A stretch of DNA of 64,000 nucleotides from an uncultured Verrucomicrobia subdivision 3 bacterium (GTDB lineage: Bacteria > Verrucomicrobiota > Verrucomicrobiae > Limisphaerales > UBA11358). The stretch covers positions 9,406 through 73,405 of the forward strand of contig CAIXPZ010000047.1 of the NCBI GenBank assembly GCA_903921455.1, read 5' to 3'. The position numbers and the translations under genes were made by a program. Under the pieces are notes generated by a model. It made no database searches and was not told the DNA's origin. It worked only from the letters and a program-made list of their open reading frames with translations. This document shows positions 8,853-16,446 of this stretch, one piece after another (within the stretch, counting starts at the first letter, position 1; each line of letters opens with the position of its first letter).

Positions 8853-9332
8853 ATGGCTGAAATTCCTCCGTCCAATCCCGCACCCACACCAGGGCCGACC
8901 GGCGCGGTGCCGCCACCAAAAAAAGAAACCGGCAAGGTCCAACCCAAAAAAGAGACTGTCCGCATCAATTTGCCGCCCAAACCAACCGCCGCGCCAACCA
9001 TCAAACTACCGACGCTGCCGCCTGGCGGACCGACTGGTGCACCCAGTCCCGTGCCAATGACCGCGCCGGCCGCATCGGCGCCCGCGCCAGCTTTGAGAAC
9101 TGCGGCGGCCGCGGCGGCCGCACCAGCCGCGCCAGCCAAGGGGGCCGCGCCAACCGCTGCCCAAAAACCTGCCCCAGTTGCCCAGCGCGCCGCTGCGCCC
9201 GTTGTGCCGTCCATCAAGACACTCGACAAGGTTTTAATTTTTTCCGCTGCCGTTGCCAGCCTCATCGCCGTGGGTGGCGTGACTTGGGTATTCCTCACCT
9301 TGAAAAACGTCGTTGAAAATTTCACCAGTTGA
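8853..9332 (+). CDS. Pro/Ala-rich protein with C-terminal membrane anchor
   Basis: A 159-residue protein I do not recognise. Residues 1-125 are low-complexity, rich in Pro, Ala and Lys (repeated 'PPKKET', 'PAPAP', 'AAAAAPAAPA' blocks) and probably disordered. Residues about 130-152 form one hydrophobic helix ('LIFSAAVASLIAVGGVTWVF'), followed by a short tail. It is likely a tail-anchored inner-membrane protein with a flexible cytoplasmic arm. It has its own sigma-70-like promoter and lies 3 bp before the thioredoxin gene, so the two are probably co-transcribed. Confidence 0.65.
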   Translation: MAEIPPSNPAPTPGPTGAVPPPKKETGKVQPKKETVRINLPPKPTAAPTIKLPTLPPGGPTGAPSPVPMTAPAASAPAPALRTAAAAAAAPAAPAKGAAPTAAQKPAPVAQRAAAPVVPSIKTLDKVLIFSAAVASLIAVGGVTWVFLTLKNVVENFTS

Positions 9333-9335
9333 TTT

Positions 9336-9668
9336 ATGGCTTCCCCTTTGATTGTTACACTCACGCAGGATAATTTTGATGCCGAGGCGCTGAAATCCCC
9401 CACCCCCGTGCTGGTAGATTTTTGGGCGGAATGGTGCGGCCCATGCAAGATGATTGCCCCCGTCCTTGACGAACTTGCCACTGAATATCAAGGCAAGGTG
9501 AAAATCGGCAAGGTTAACATCGACGAACATCAGGGACTTGCCGCGCAGTTTGGCGTCCGGGCGATTCCGACGCTGCTCGTCATTAAAAACGGCCAGGTCG
9601 CCGAGCAGATGGTCGGGGCCAAAAGCAAGCGCGATTTGAAAGCCAGCCTTGACCGCGCCACGGCCTGA
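9336..9668 (+). CDS. trxA: Thioredoxin
   Basis: A 110-residue cytoplasmic disulfide reductase. The active site '[13 protein letters not shown]' (Cys34, Cys37) is preceded by 'VLVDFW' and followed by '[28 protein letters not shown]' with the cis-Pro. No signal peptide is present and the length is canonical. It follows the Pro/Ala-rich protein gene by 3 bp and is closed by an intrinsic terminator. Confidence 0.95.
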   Translation: MASPLIVTLTQDNFDAEALKSPTPVLVDFWAEWCGPCKMIAPVLDELATEYQGKVKIGKVNIDEHQGLAAQFGVRAIPTLLVIKNGQVAEQMVGAKSKRDLKASLDRATA

Positions 9669-9685
9669 AAATTCTTTTGACCAAA

Positions 9686-9725
9686 ACGGCAAGGCGGATT
9701 TTCCCGCTTTGTCGTTTTTCTTTTT
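9686..9725 (+). terminator. Intrinsic terminator after trxA
   Basis: A 12-bp stem with G-T wobbles (ACGGCAAGGCGG at 9686-9697 with CCGCTTTGTCGT at 9704-9715), followed by TTTTCTTTTT. Confidence 0.75.
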
Positions 9726-9741
9726 ACGATAACTTCACCCC

Positions 9742-10890
9742 ATGACTTTGTCTGAAATCCTGTCAAACGAGGAGTTGCGCCAGCATGAGTTCCCCGTAGC
9801 AAAAAACAAGGTTTTCCTCGGCCACGCCGGCGTCTGCCCCCTACCCCGCCGCGTCGCGCAAGCGATGATTGACTGCGCCAACGAAGCCATGCTAGGCGAT
9901 CAGGAAGCGTTTGTCATGCATCGGATCGCCGACGCGCGCAAGGCCGGCGCACAACTCTTGAACTGCCAGCCGGACGAAGTTTCACTCGTTGGCCCGACCT
10001 CACTAGCGTTGAGCCTCGTTGCCGCCGGACTGAAATTCCGCAAGGGCGACAACATTCTGATTTACCACGACGATTATCCTTCCAACGTGTACCCGTGGCT
10101 GGCACTCGCCGACCAGGGCGTGAAAGTGCGCCTCCTGAATACCCGCGGACTAGGCATCATCCGCGCCATTGACGTGATGGGTCAGGTGGACGAAAACACC
10201 CGCCTCGTCGCGCTTGCGTCCAATCATTTCATCAGCGGCTACCGGCTTGACCACACCGCTGTCGGCAAATTTCTGCGTGAACGAGGGATCCTTTTTTGCC
10301 TCGACGCCATCCAGACGCTCGGCGCGTTTCCGACGACCGTCGACCACGTTGATTTCCTTGCCGCTGATTCACATAAATGGCTGCTTGGCCCGTGCGGCGC
10401 GGGGTTGCTCTATGTCAAAAAGGATTTGCAGGAGAAACTAAACCCGCCCATATACGGCTGGCATAATGTGCGCAATCCCAATTTTGTCGCGCAGGAAAAA
10501 ATCGAGTTCCGTAGCGGCGCGGCCAAGTTCGAGGCCGGCACGCATAATCTCGTCGGCCTGGTCGGCCTGCTGGCGGCGATGGAACTGGCGCTGGAGATAG
10601 GAGTGGAAAGCATCGCCACCGAACTGCTCCGCAAGCGCGCCTGGCTTGTGCCGGCATTGCAGGCCAAAGGCTATATTGTTCTGAACGCCGAACCAAAACC
10701 GGAAAACGCCAGCGGCATCACTACTTTCTTCACACCGGGTAAAGACCTTACGACCTTGCACCAGAAACTAGCGGATGCGGGCGTCATCACTTCCCTGCGA
10801 ACTGATCGCAAAGGGCAGAATTACATCCGCCTTTCGCCACATTTTTACAACACCGACGCCGAATTACAGCGCGTGGTGGAAATATTGTAA
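9742..10890 (+). CDS. Class-V PLP aminotransferase (desulfurase/kynureninase-like)
   Basis: A 382-residue fold-type I PLP enzyme. The cofactor lysine is Lys212 in 'AADSHKWLLGPCGAGLLYV'; 'FCLDAIQTLGAFP' gives the Asp/Gln that hold the PLP ring, and 'SGYRLD' and 'YIRLSPHFYNT' fit the SufS/CsdA-related branch. The Cys residues (32, 45, 75, 187, 218) do not include one in the C-terminal loop where group II desulfurases carry the catalytic Cys, so desulfurase activity is doubtful. The substrate is unknown. No iron-sulfur assembly genes are adjacent. It faces the catabolic locus convergently, with 130 bp between stops. Confidence 0.8.
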   Translation: MTLSEILSNEELRQHEFPVAKNKVFLGHAGVCPLPRRVAQAMIDCANEAMLGDQEAFVMHRIADARKAGAQLLNCQPDEVSLVGPTSLALSLVAAGLKFRKGDNILIYHDDYPSNVYPWLALADQGVKVRLLNTRGLGIIRAIDVMGQVDENTRLVALASNHFISGYRLDHTAVGKFLRERGILFCLDAIQTLGAFPTTVDHVDFLAADSHKWLLGPCGAGLLYVKKDLQEKLNPPIYGWHNVRNPNFVAQEKIEFRSGAAKFEAGTHNLVGLVGLLAAMELALEIGVESIATELLRKRAWLVPALQAKGYIVLNAEPKPENASGITTFFTPGKDLTTLHQKLADAGVITSLRTDRKGQNYIRLSPHFYNTDAELQRVVEIL

Positions 10891-11020
10891 TTGTTAGTTT
10901 ACAGCATTTACCCGGCGTTTCTATTTTACTCGCAAGACACCGTGTTCCACGGGCCATAGTTTAAACTGCTGAGTTAAGGGCCTTACCAGTCTTCAAGCAA
11001 CGCAACGTACTTCCGAAAAA

Positions 11021-12946
11021 TCAGTCGGTTTGGGCGGACGACAACTTGAGTTCATGCCGACGCCGGGCCTCATCACGCACAAAAATGGCACCAACTTCCA
11101 CGCGCACTCTTTCACCGTCGGCCTTGATCCAGCAGCAGTCGGGCGAAGCCGGGCCGGTCTTGCTCGGGTAATAGGCGCTGGCTTTTTTGAGCGGAACCTG
11201 GTTGCCATTCACCCGCGGCCAACCGAACGTGACGTTCACTTTGGGAATGTTGGCGTGGGGAATTTTTGCCGTGCTGTAAACTTCCACAAACGCCGAGTGC
11301 CTGGCCCAAAAAGTAAAATCGTCGCCCTCGAACCGCAGGCTACCGACTTCGCGCACGGAACCGTCGGCAGACTTCACCTTGCAGATGAACCAGGTGTTGG
11401 TCTTGCCGTTGGCAATCTCCGTCGCGCCTTTCTCGATGCGGTAGGTGTAGGAACCCTTGGTCCATGCGAAGGGGCGGCGCACGCTGCAAAATTCGCCTTC
11501 ATAGCCGGCGCTCTCCACGAGACAGTCTTCGCCGGCCACGCGCACATTCTCCAATCCGACGGGCGCTTTCTTGTCGCTCGACCAACGGGAAAAGATTACG
11601 CCGTGGCCGGGGAAAATGCGTTCGTGATTGGTCGCGTTCTGCCAGCCGTTGATGTTGGATTGCAGACCGCCATAGAATTGGAGGTCATTGATCTTGGCAA
11701 TGCCGCACGGCGAAACGTAGAGGTTGTAGGTGGAGGGAATGTCGCGGTCAATCGTCACATCCATTTCCAGCGAGGTGAAATGTTCGGTGGGTTTTTGAAA
11801 ATCCCACCACACATTCGCGACGTGCCACGGCTGGTGCGGCAGCGTCACGCCAGCGGCCTTGGCCATTTCCTCCGGCGATGGCTGCTCGCAGGATTCATCG
11901 GTGACAACCGGCTTGGCTTCGCCGCGAATAAAACGTCCCACCTGCTGCAACGTTTTCACATCAATCTCCCGCAATCGACCGCTGTAATCCGGACCAACAT
12001 CCAGCGAGAAGATGTTTCCAAAATTCACGGCGCCGAGATAGTCGGCATAAAGCTTCTCCGCCGGCAGACACAGGCTGTCATGGCTGGGCAGCGAATAAAA
12101 CCACATCGCGCCGCCCTGATGTTTGGGTAGGATAGGATAGGTGAATTCAGCCAGCTGGTAACTTTTCGCCGCCGGGCGATCCATATGGCGGCCGGCAGCT
12201 TTGTGGTCGTTGAGGGAGCCGGGGCGACCTTCCTCACCCAGCCGGATGTCGGCGCCCTCCTGGTCGCCGTTATTGAAACCGACAAAGCAATCCGGCTGCA
12301 AGGACTTCACAAAAGCAATTGTGTCCGCGTGACTCAATCCCCCATCGCCGACAGCGTAATCAAACCAGATATATTCCACCGGACCGTATCGGGTGAGTAG
12401 TTCCTTGAGCTGCGCTTTTTTCATTTCCGGATTGTAACCCCCATTATTGCGACGTTGGCGGCCACCGGGAAAATCCGGCCAGGCCCATTCGCCCTCGGAA
12501 AAATAGAGCGCGAGTTTGATGCCGTATTTGTCACAGGATTTCCGCAGTTCAGCGAGCACATCGCGACCCAATTTCGCCTTAGTGACCTTGCGGTCGGTCG
12601 TTTGCGTATCCCACAGACAAAAGCCGTCATGATGCTTGGTGAGAAAAAGGATGTAGCCCATGCCGGCATCCTTTGCGGTCTTAGCCCATTGGTCGGTATC
12701 GCAATCCTTTGCGGCAAAGAGATCAATATTCGTCACCCCCGGCGTCCATTCCTTGCCGGAGAAGGTGCTGAACGACCAGCAGATGAACATGCCAAACCGC
12801 AGATTCTTCAAGGCTACGACGCGGGCCTCGGACACACCTGTTGAAGGCGCGGTGTTGGTTTGGGCATTCAAGCGGACAACCGCCAACATTGCCAGCAGTA
12901 AGGCCAAGCCGGTTCCGACTAATAGACGATTTATGAATCTTTTCAT
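11021..12946 (-). CDS. GH29 alpha-L-fucosidase fused to a DUF3472-like module
   Basis: A 641-residue secreted protein (signal peptide about 1-29, ending LNAQT). The GH29 barrel covers about 35-370: 'LRFGMFICWSFSTFSGKEWTPG', 'FLTKHHDGFCLWDTQTTD' and 'GPVEYIWFDYAVGDGG', in which Asp196 is the predicted nucleophile. After the barrel, instead of the usual fucosidase beta-sandwich, residues about 380-625 ('STYNLYVSPCGIAKINDLQFYGGLQSNI', 'GVIFSRW', 'GYEGEFCSVRRPF') resemble the DUF3472 proteins encoded in the next two genes. It releases terminal alpha-L-fucose; the linkage is unknown. It is the last gene of the - strand run, 8 bp after the DUF3472 gene. Confidence 0.85.
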   Translation of the reverse strand: MKRFINRLLVGTGLALLLAMLAVVRLNAQTNTAPSTGVSEARVVALKNLRFGMFICWSFSTFSGKEWTPGVTNIDLFAAKDCDTDQWAKTAKDAGMGYILFLTKHHDGFCLWDTQTTDRKVTKAKLGRDVLAELRKSCDKYGIKLALYFSEGEWAWPDFPGGRQRRNNGGYNPEMKKAQLKELLTRYGPVEYIWFDYAVGDGGLSHADTIAFVKSLQPDCFVGFNNGDQEGADIRLGEEGRPGSLNDHKAAGRHMDRPAAKSYQLAEFTYPILPKHQGGAMWFYSLPSHDSLCLPAEKLYADYLGAVNFGNIFSLDVGPDYSGRLREIDVKTLQQVGRFIRGEAKPVVTDESCEQPSPEEMAKAAGVTLPHQPWHVANVWWDFQKPTEHFTSLEMDVTIDRDIPSTYNLYVSPCGIAKINDLQFYGGLQSNINGWQNATNHERIFPGHGVIFSRWSSDKKAPVGLENVRVAGEDCLVESAGYEGEFCSVRRPFAWTKGSYTYRIEKGATEIANGKTNTWFICKVKSADGSVREVGSLRFEGDDFTFWARHSAFVEVYSTAKIPHANIPKVNVTFGWPRVNGNQVPLKKASAYYPSKTGPASPDCCWIKADGERVRVEVGAIFVRDEARRRHELKLSSAQTD

Positions 12947-12954
12947 GGCGTGGA

Positions 12955-13830
12955 TTATTCTTTGACGGCGACGGCGCGGGGTAGTTGGTTCAGCTGTTTG
13001 ATCAAATCTTTAGGCAACGATTCATCGGCCAGCGGATTCATGATGTGAACCCCATTTTCGCCAAAAACCGGTTTGCCGTATTGCGCAGACAATTTTGAGA
13101 AAACCGCCGCCAGTTCGTTGGAGCCGCCGGAAGCCAGGAAATAGGAGTCATGCAGCTCGCCCCAAGTGCCATCGCCCACGGCCTGCGTTAGGCATTTCAA
13201 ATGATCCACATCCGGCCCCAGCCAGAGCCGGTAAAGGGCGAGCCGCGCAGCGGTGGGATTCTCGCCGCCGAAGTTTTCGAGGAAGGAGTTCACACCACCG
13301 CCGAGAGTCTCGACACAATGCTGGCCACCGATGGGGCTGCGGATAGTGGCAAGGTGCAGCCATTTCTTCGCAGCAGGATTGTAGATGTAATAGCGCGCGT
13401 CAGTGGTGTTGGTGGCCGCGCCGGGCTGCTTGCGGACGAAGAATTGAAAGGTCTCGTTGGTCTGCCAATTCCAGATCATGTGCGTGTGCCCGCCCTCGCC
13501 TTCGCCGCCGAACCGGCCGAACTCGGTGTGCGGCCCGGCTTCGGTGGTCTTTGGATGCAGCGACGGCGAGGTATCCCAGATGGAGAAGATGGTGCGCCGC
13601 TCCTGCGGGTCGTTGTGCTGGATGCCGCAGTAGCCGCCCGCCGGCTCGCCCGGATGCCAGTTGGCCCCGCAATAATAAGTCGTCGGCTGCGTCGCCAGCA
13701 CGGTGATCTGGCCGTAAAGACAGGTGCCGTCACCTTGCCCAGCGAGGTCCCACCACAGATGCTGGGCAGAAGCCGGGAGGCTGGACAACACAATGGTGGC
13801 GAACAATATGGAATACTTACTTAAATTCAT
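12955..13830 (-). CDS. Secreted DUF3472-family protein
   Basis: A 291-residue protein with a signal peptide (about 1-22, ending ASAQH). 'PGEPAGGYCGIQHNDPQERRTIFSIWDTS', 'GGEGEGGHTHMIWNWQTNETFQFFVRK', 'YYIYNPAAKKWLHLATIRSP' and 'GVNSFLENFGGENPTAARLALY' are hallmarks of DUF3472. The family has no firm activity, but it occurs in polysaccharide-utilisation loci and is here flanked by a GH29-DUF3472 fusion and another DUF3472 protein. It lacks the N-terminal DUF5077-like part seen in the paralogue at 57933-59255. It is probably a carbohydrate-binding or glycosidase-like module acting outside the cell or in the periplasm. Confidence 0.75.
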   Translation of the reverse strand: MNLSKYSILFATIVLSSLPASAQHLWWDLAGQGDGTCLYGQITVLATQPTTYYCGANWHPGEPAGGYCGIQHNDPQERRTIFSIWDTSPSLHPKTTEAGPHTEFGRFGGEGEGGHTHMIWNWQTNETFQFFVRKQPGAATNTTDARYYIYNPAAKKWLHLATIRSPIGGQHCVETLGGGVNSFLENFGGENPTAARLALYRLWLGPDVDHLKCLTQAVGDGTWGELHDSYFLASGGSNELAAVFSKLSAQYGKPVFGENGVHIMNPLADESLPKDLIKQLNQLPRAVAVKE

Positions 13831-13860
13831 GGTTTTTAATTATACAAGCAGTGAGCCAGA

Positions 13861-16446
13861 TCATTCGGCATGATCCGTGATCGAGAGATGGTCGAACTGC
13901 GCCCAATGGACGCAGGGCGTGGCGCCAGGCAGCGCATAATGGACAAAGCCGACCTCGATCGCATCGTTCATGGCCGGTATGCGGTGGCCGCCTTCGATGC
14001 TCTTGGTGGGCAGCGTGAAGCCGGTCACTTTTTCCCAGACCTTGCCGTCCGGCGAGATATAGGCTGCGAGTTCCTGCCCCTTGCGCGTGAGCTTGAACCA
14101 TTTTGACCCGGATCCGATGTCGCCGGACGGCTGGTTGCCAGCGCCATTGATCATGGTGCTGTCGCAATGACGGGTCGCGCCATCGGCGGAACCCATGAGC
14201 GCGATGTAGGGGATGCCCGCCCCGCCGAGCGGCTCGCCGGGGCGGGGATTGAGGTTGTCGCGCAGGATGATGCCAGAATACCAGTTACCCGCCGATTCGA
14301 GACGCGTGCCGTCGGCCAGCGCCCGGTCGGGCGTAATGCCGGCCAGATGGGCGACGATGGTGACATCGCCCGTGTGCGGGCGGGTCAGGAGACCCACGGA
14401 ATCCCCGACCAGCGTGACCGTGCCATTCTCGACAGCGCGGTTGATCGGATAAAGATGATGCTCCAGTTCGGTGAGCTTCATGCCATTGGCATCCGTGACG
14501 GGAGCCGGCTTTGTTTCGCGGACGACAACCGGCGCGCTATCCACGGTGCGATTGTCATCCAGAATAGCGCGGGCAAAAACGGTCTTAGTTTCGCCGCCCC
14601 AGACGGGCGCGGAGAGGGCCTGGTCCGGCTTATCCGTGCCGGCCAAAAAATAATTTTCCGATTGCGCACCTTGTTGCGTGAAATAATCAAAGTGATCGTT
14701 GACCGCATAATATTCCACCCGCTTGACCTTACCGGTAAATCCGGCCAAATGACTGGAAAGTTCGAGCCAAATGCCGGCAGTGAGTTGCGCCTCAGCAACC
14801 AGCATGGGTTCGCTCGTGATACCCGCGTGCGCAAAGGCTGATGCCGGCACAGTGGTGGTGCTAAAGCCCGGACCGGACCACGTCATCTGCAAAAAATCGT
14901 CCGCCTGGTTGGCCCGGCCTTTACCGTGATAGAATGATACGCGCACAGGATGCACACCCGCCTTGAGCGCGACTGTGCCCGGATACCGGGCGATGGAGCG
15001 GTCGCCATCGGCATCAATGATGGCCTTACCATCGATGATGAATTGTGCGCCGCTGGCGGCTACCAGGTTAAAAGTATATAGACCTTCCGCCGGAATACGG
15101 AGATACCCGTCAAAGGCAAAGGCATAGCCATTGCGGTGCAACCGCGGGGTGATGTCGGGCGTGGCGGTGACGCCAGTGCGCAGGGGTTTAAGCGAGGAGA
15201 AATACGGCAGCACCGACCAGGACTCCGGTCGGGCGGTTTCGTAATACCGATAGGAGAGGCCGGGAAGGAGGTTGCCGATTTCGGCCGAAGCCAGGGGCTT
15301 GGCGGACGATGCGGCGAACCGGGCTTCCGGCGACTTCTGGTTGAAGATGTCGCGGAGGACAAGCCGGACGCTGACCTTGCCCACCGGCGCGGTGGGCAGC
15401 GTGAGGGCGCACTCGCGCGCCTCGGGATCGTTCCAAGAATATGTGGCGACGCGGTTGTCGCCGTCAAATACTTCAACGTCATAGCCAAGCTGCGGCGCAG
15501 ATTTGGAATCCAAGCTCCAGCGCACGACGAGTTGATTGCCGAGCCACTCGGCGGAAGGATATTCAATTTTCGCAGCGTCAAAGAAATCGGGCTGCACGGG
15601 CTGGCGGACGGCAAAGCTCTGATGCACCACGGGCACGGACCTGGGCCGGTCCGTGGCGGGGTCCACGGGGTTCACCGTGGTTTCCATGAGGACGCCGCCG
15701 CCATTGTCGCCGGGCACAAGCGTGACGGCGTTGCCGCCGGCGTTTTGCGCGGTGAAGTTCGTCCGGGAAGTCCAGTGGCCATTGTCGAAGGTGTAGATGT
15801 TGCGAAACTCGACGGCGGCCTTTTTCGATTTGGTGGGGCCGAACCATTCCATGAACCCGCCCATGTTGTTGAACCCGGTCAGCTCCGCCGGGAACTTGAA
15901 GGTGGCCATGTGATGCCATTCGCCCGTGTCGAGGTTCTTCATCCAGATGCCGGCAAAGCCCACATGCGGCGCATGATCCGTCGGCGTCCAGACGCGATGA
16001 ACGAACCGATACCATTGGTTCACATTGAATTCATCCGCGGGCCACATGCCGGATACGCCGCCGGACGAGCCTTCCCACGTGGACCGGTGCCAGCCCATGT
16101 GCGGTCCGGCATAAACGAAATCAATGCCGCTGGCCGGCGCCCCCTTGCCGGTCACGCCCCAGGTGGACCACAACAGGTGGGTGGCATGCTCCGCCGAATT
16201 GAGCTGGACGCCGCCGTAATATTCGCAGCCCCAGCCTTCCTTGGACCGGCTGTGGTGCGGATACGTGGCGATGTAAATGGTGCGCGTCCAATACGGATAG
16301 CGCGCATCGTAGGTAACACATTCCAAATCCGACTTGGACTCGGGCACGAGATCGTAATAGCTAGCCCAGCCCATCAGCGGTTGAAAAAGGGTGAGCGACA
16401 GAAGGCCAAAGGCCGCAAGTCGGTATGGTTTCATAGTGAAATTCAT
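13861..16446 (-). CDS. Multidomain DUF3472-like / PA14 / Lam-G-like secreted protein
   Basis: An 861-residue secreted protein. Residues about 30-290 are DUF3472-like ('WGCEYYGGVQLNSAEHATHLLWSTWG', 'GFNNMGGFMEWFG', 'VEFRNIYTFDNGHW'). About 300-380 is a beta-sandwich linker. About 395-550 is a PA14-type domain ('GLSYRYYE', 'RLHRNGYAFAFDGYLRIPAEGLYTFNL', 'GVHPVRVSFYHG'). About 660-855 is a concanavalin-like domain ('GDVTIVAHLAG', 'NWYSGIILRD', 'SGSKWFKLTRKGQELAAYISPDGKVW'). No catalytic residues are recognisable, so it may bind or present sulfated glycan. ATG 16446 overlaps the GH20 stop by 4 bp; an internal ATG at 16434 is an alternative start with the same signal peptide. Confidence 0.7.
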   Translation of the reverse strand: MNFTMKPYRLAAFGLLSLTLFQPLMGWASYYDLVPESKSDLECVTYDARYPYWTRTIYIATYPHHSRSKEGWGCEYYGGVQLNSAEHATHLLWSTWGVTGKGAPASGIDFVYAGPHMGWHRSTWEGSSGGVSGMWPADEFNVNQWYRFVHRVWTPTDHAPHVGFAGIWMKNLDTGEWHHMATFKFPAELTGFNNMGGFMEWFGPTKSKKAAVEFRNIYTFDNGHWTSRTNFTAQNAGGNAVTLVPGDNGGGVLMETTVNPVDPATDRPRSVPVVHQSFAVRQPVQPDFFDAAKIEYPSAEWLGNQLVVRWSLDSKSAPQLGYDVEVFDGDNRVATYSWNDPEARECALTLPTAPVGKVSVRLVLRDIFNQKSPEARFAASSAKPLASAEIGNLLPGLSYRYYETARPESWSVLPYFSSLKPLRTGVTATPDITPRLHRNGYAFAFDGYLRIPAEGLYTFNLVAASGAQFIIDGKAIIDADGDRSIARYPGTVALKAGVHPVRVSFYHGKGRANQADDFLQMTWSGPGFSTTTVPASAFAHAGITSEPMLVAEAQLTAGIWLELSSHLAGFTGKVKRVEYYAVNDHFDYFTQQGAQSENYFLAGTDKPDQALSAPVWGGETKTVFARAILDDNRTVDSAPVVVRETKPAPVTDANGMKLTELEHHLYPINRAVENGTVTLVGDSVGLLTRPHTGDVTIVAHLAGITPDRALADGTRLESAGNWYSGIILRDNLNPRPGEPLGGAGIPYIALMGSADGATRHCDSTMINGAGNQPSGDIGSGSKWFKLTRKGQELAAYISPDGKVWEKVTGFTLPTKSIEGGHRIPAMNDAIEVGFVHYALPGATPCVHWAQFDHLSITDHAE

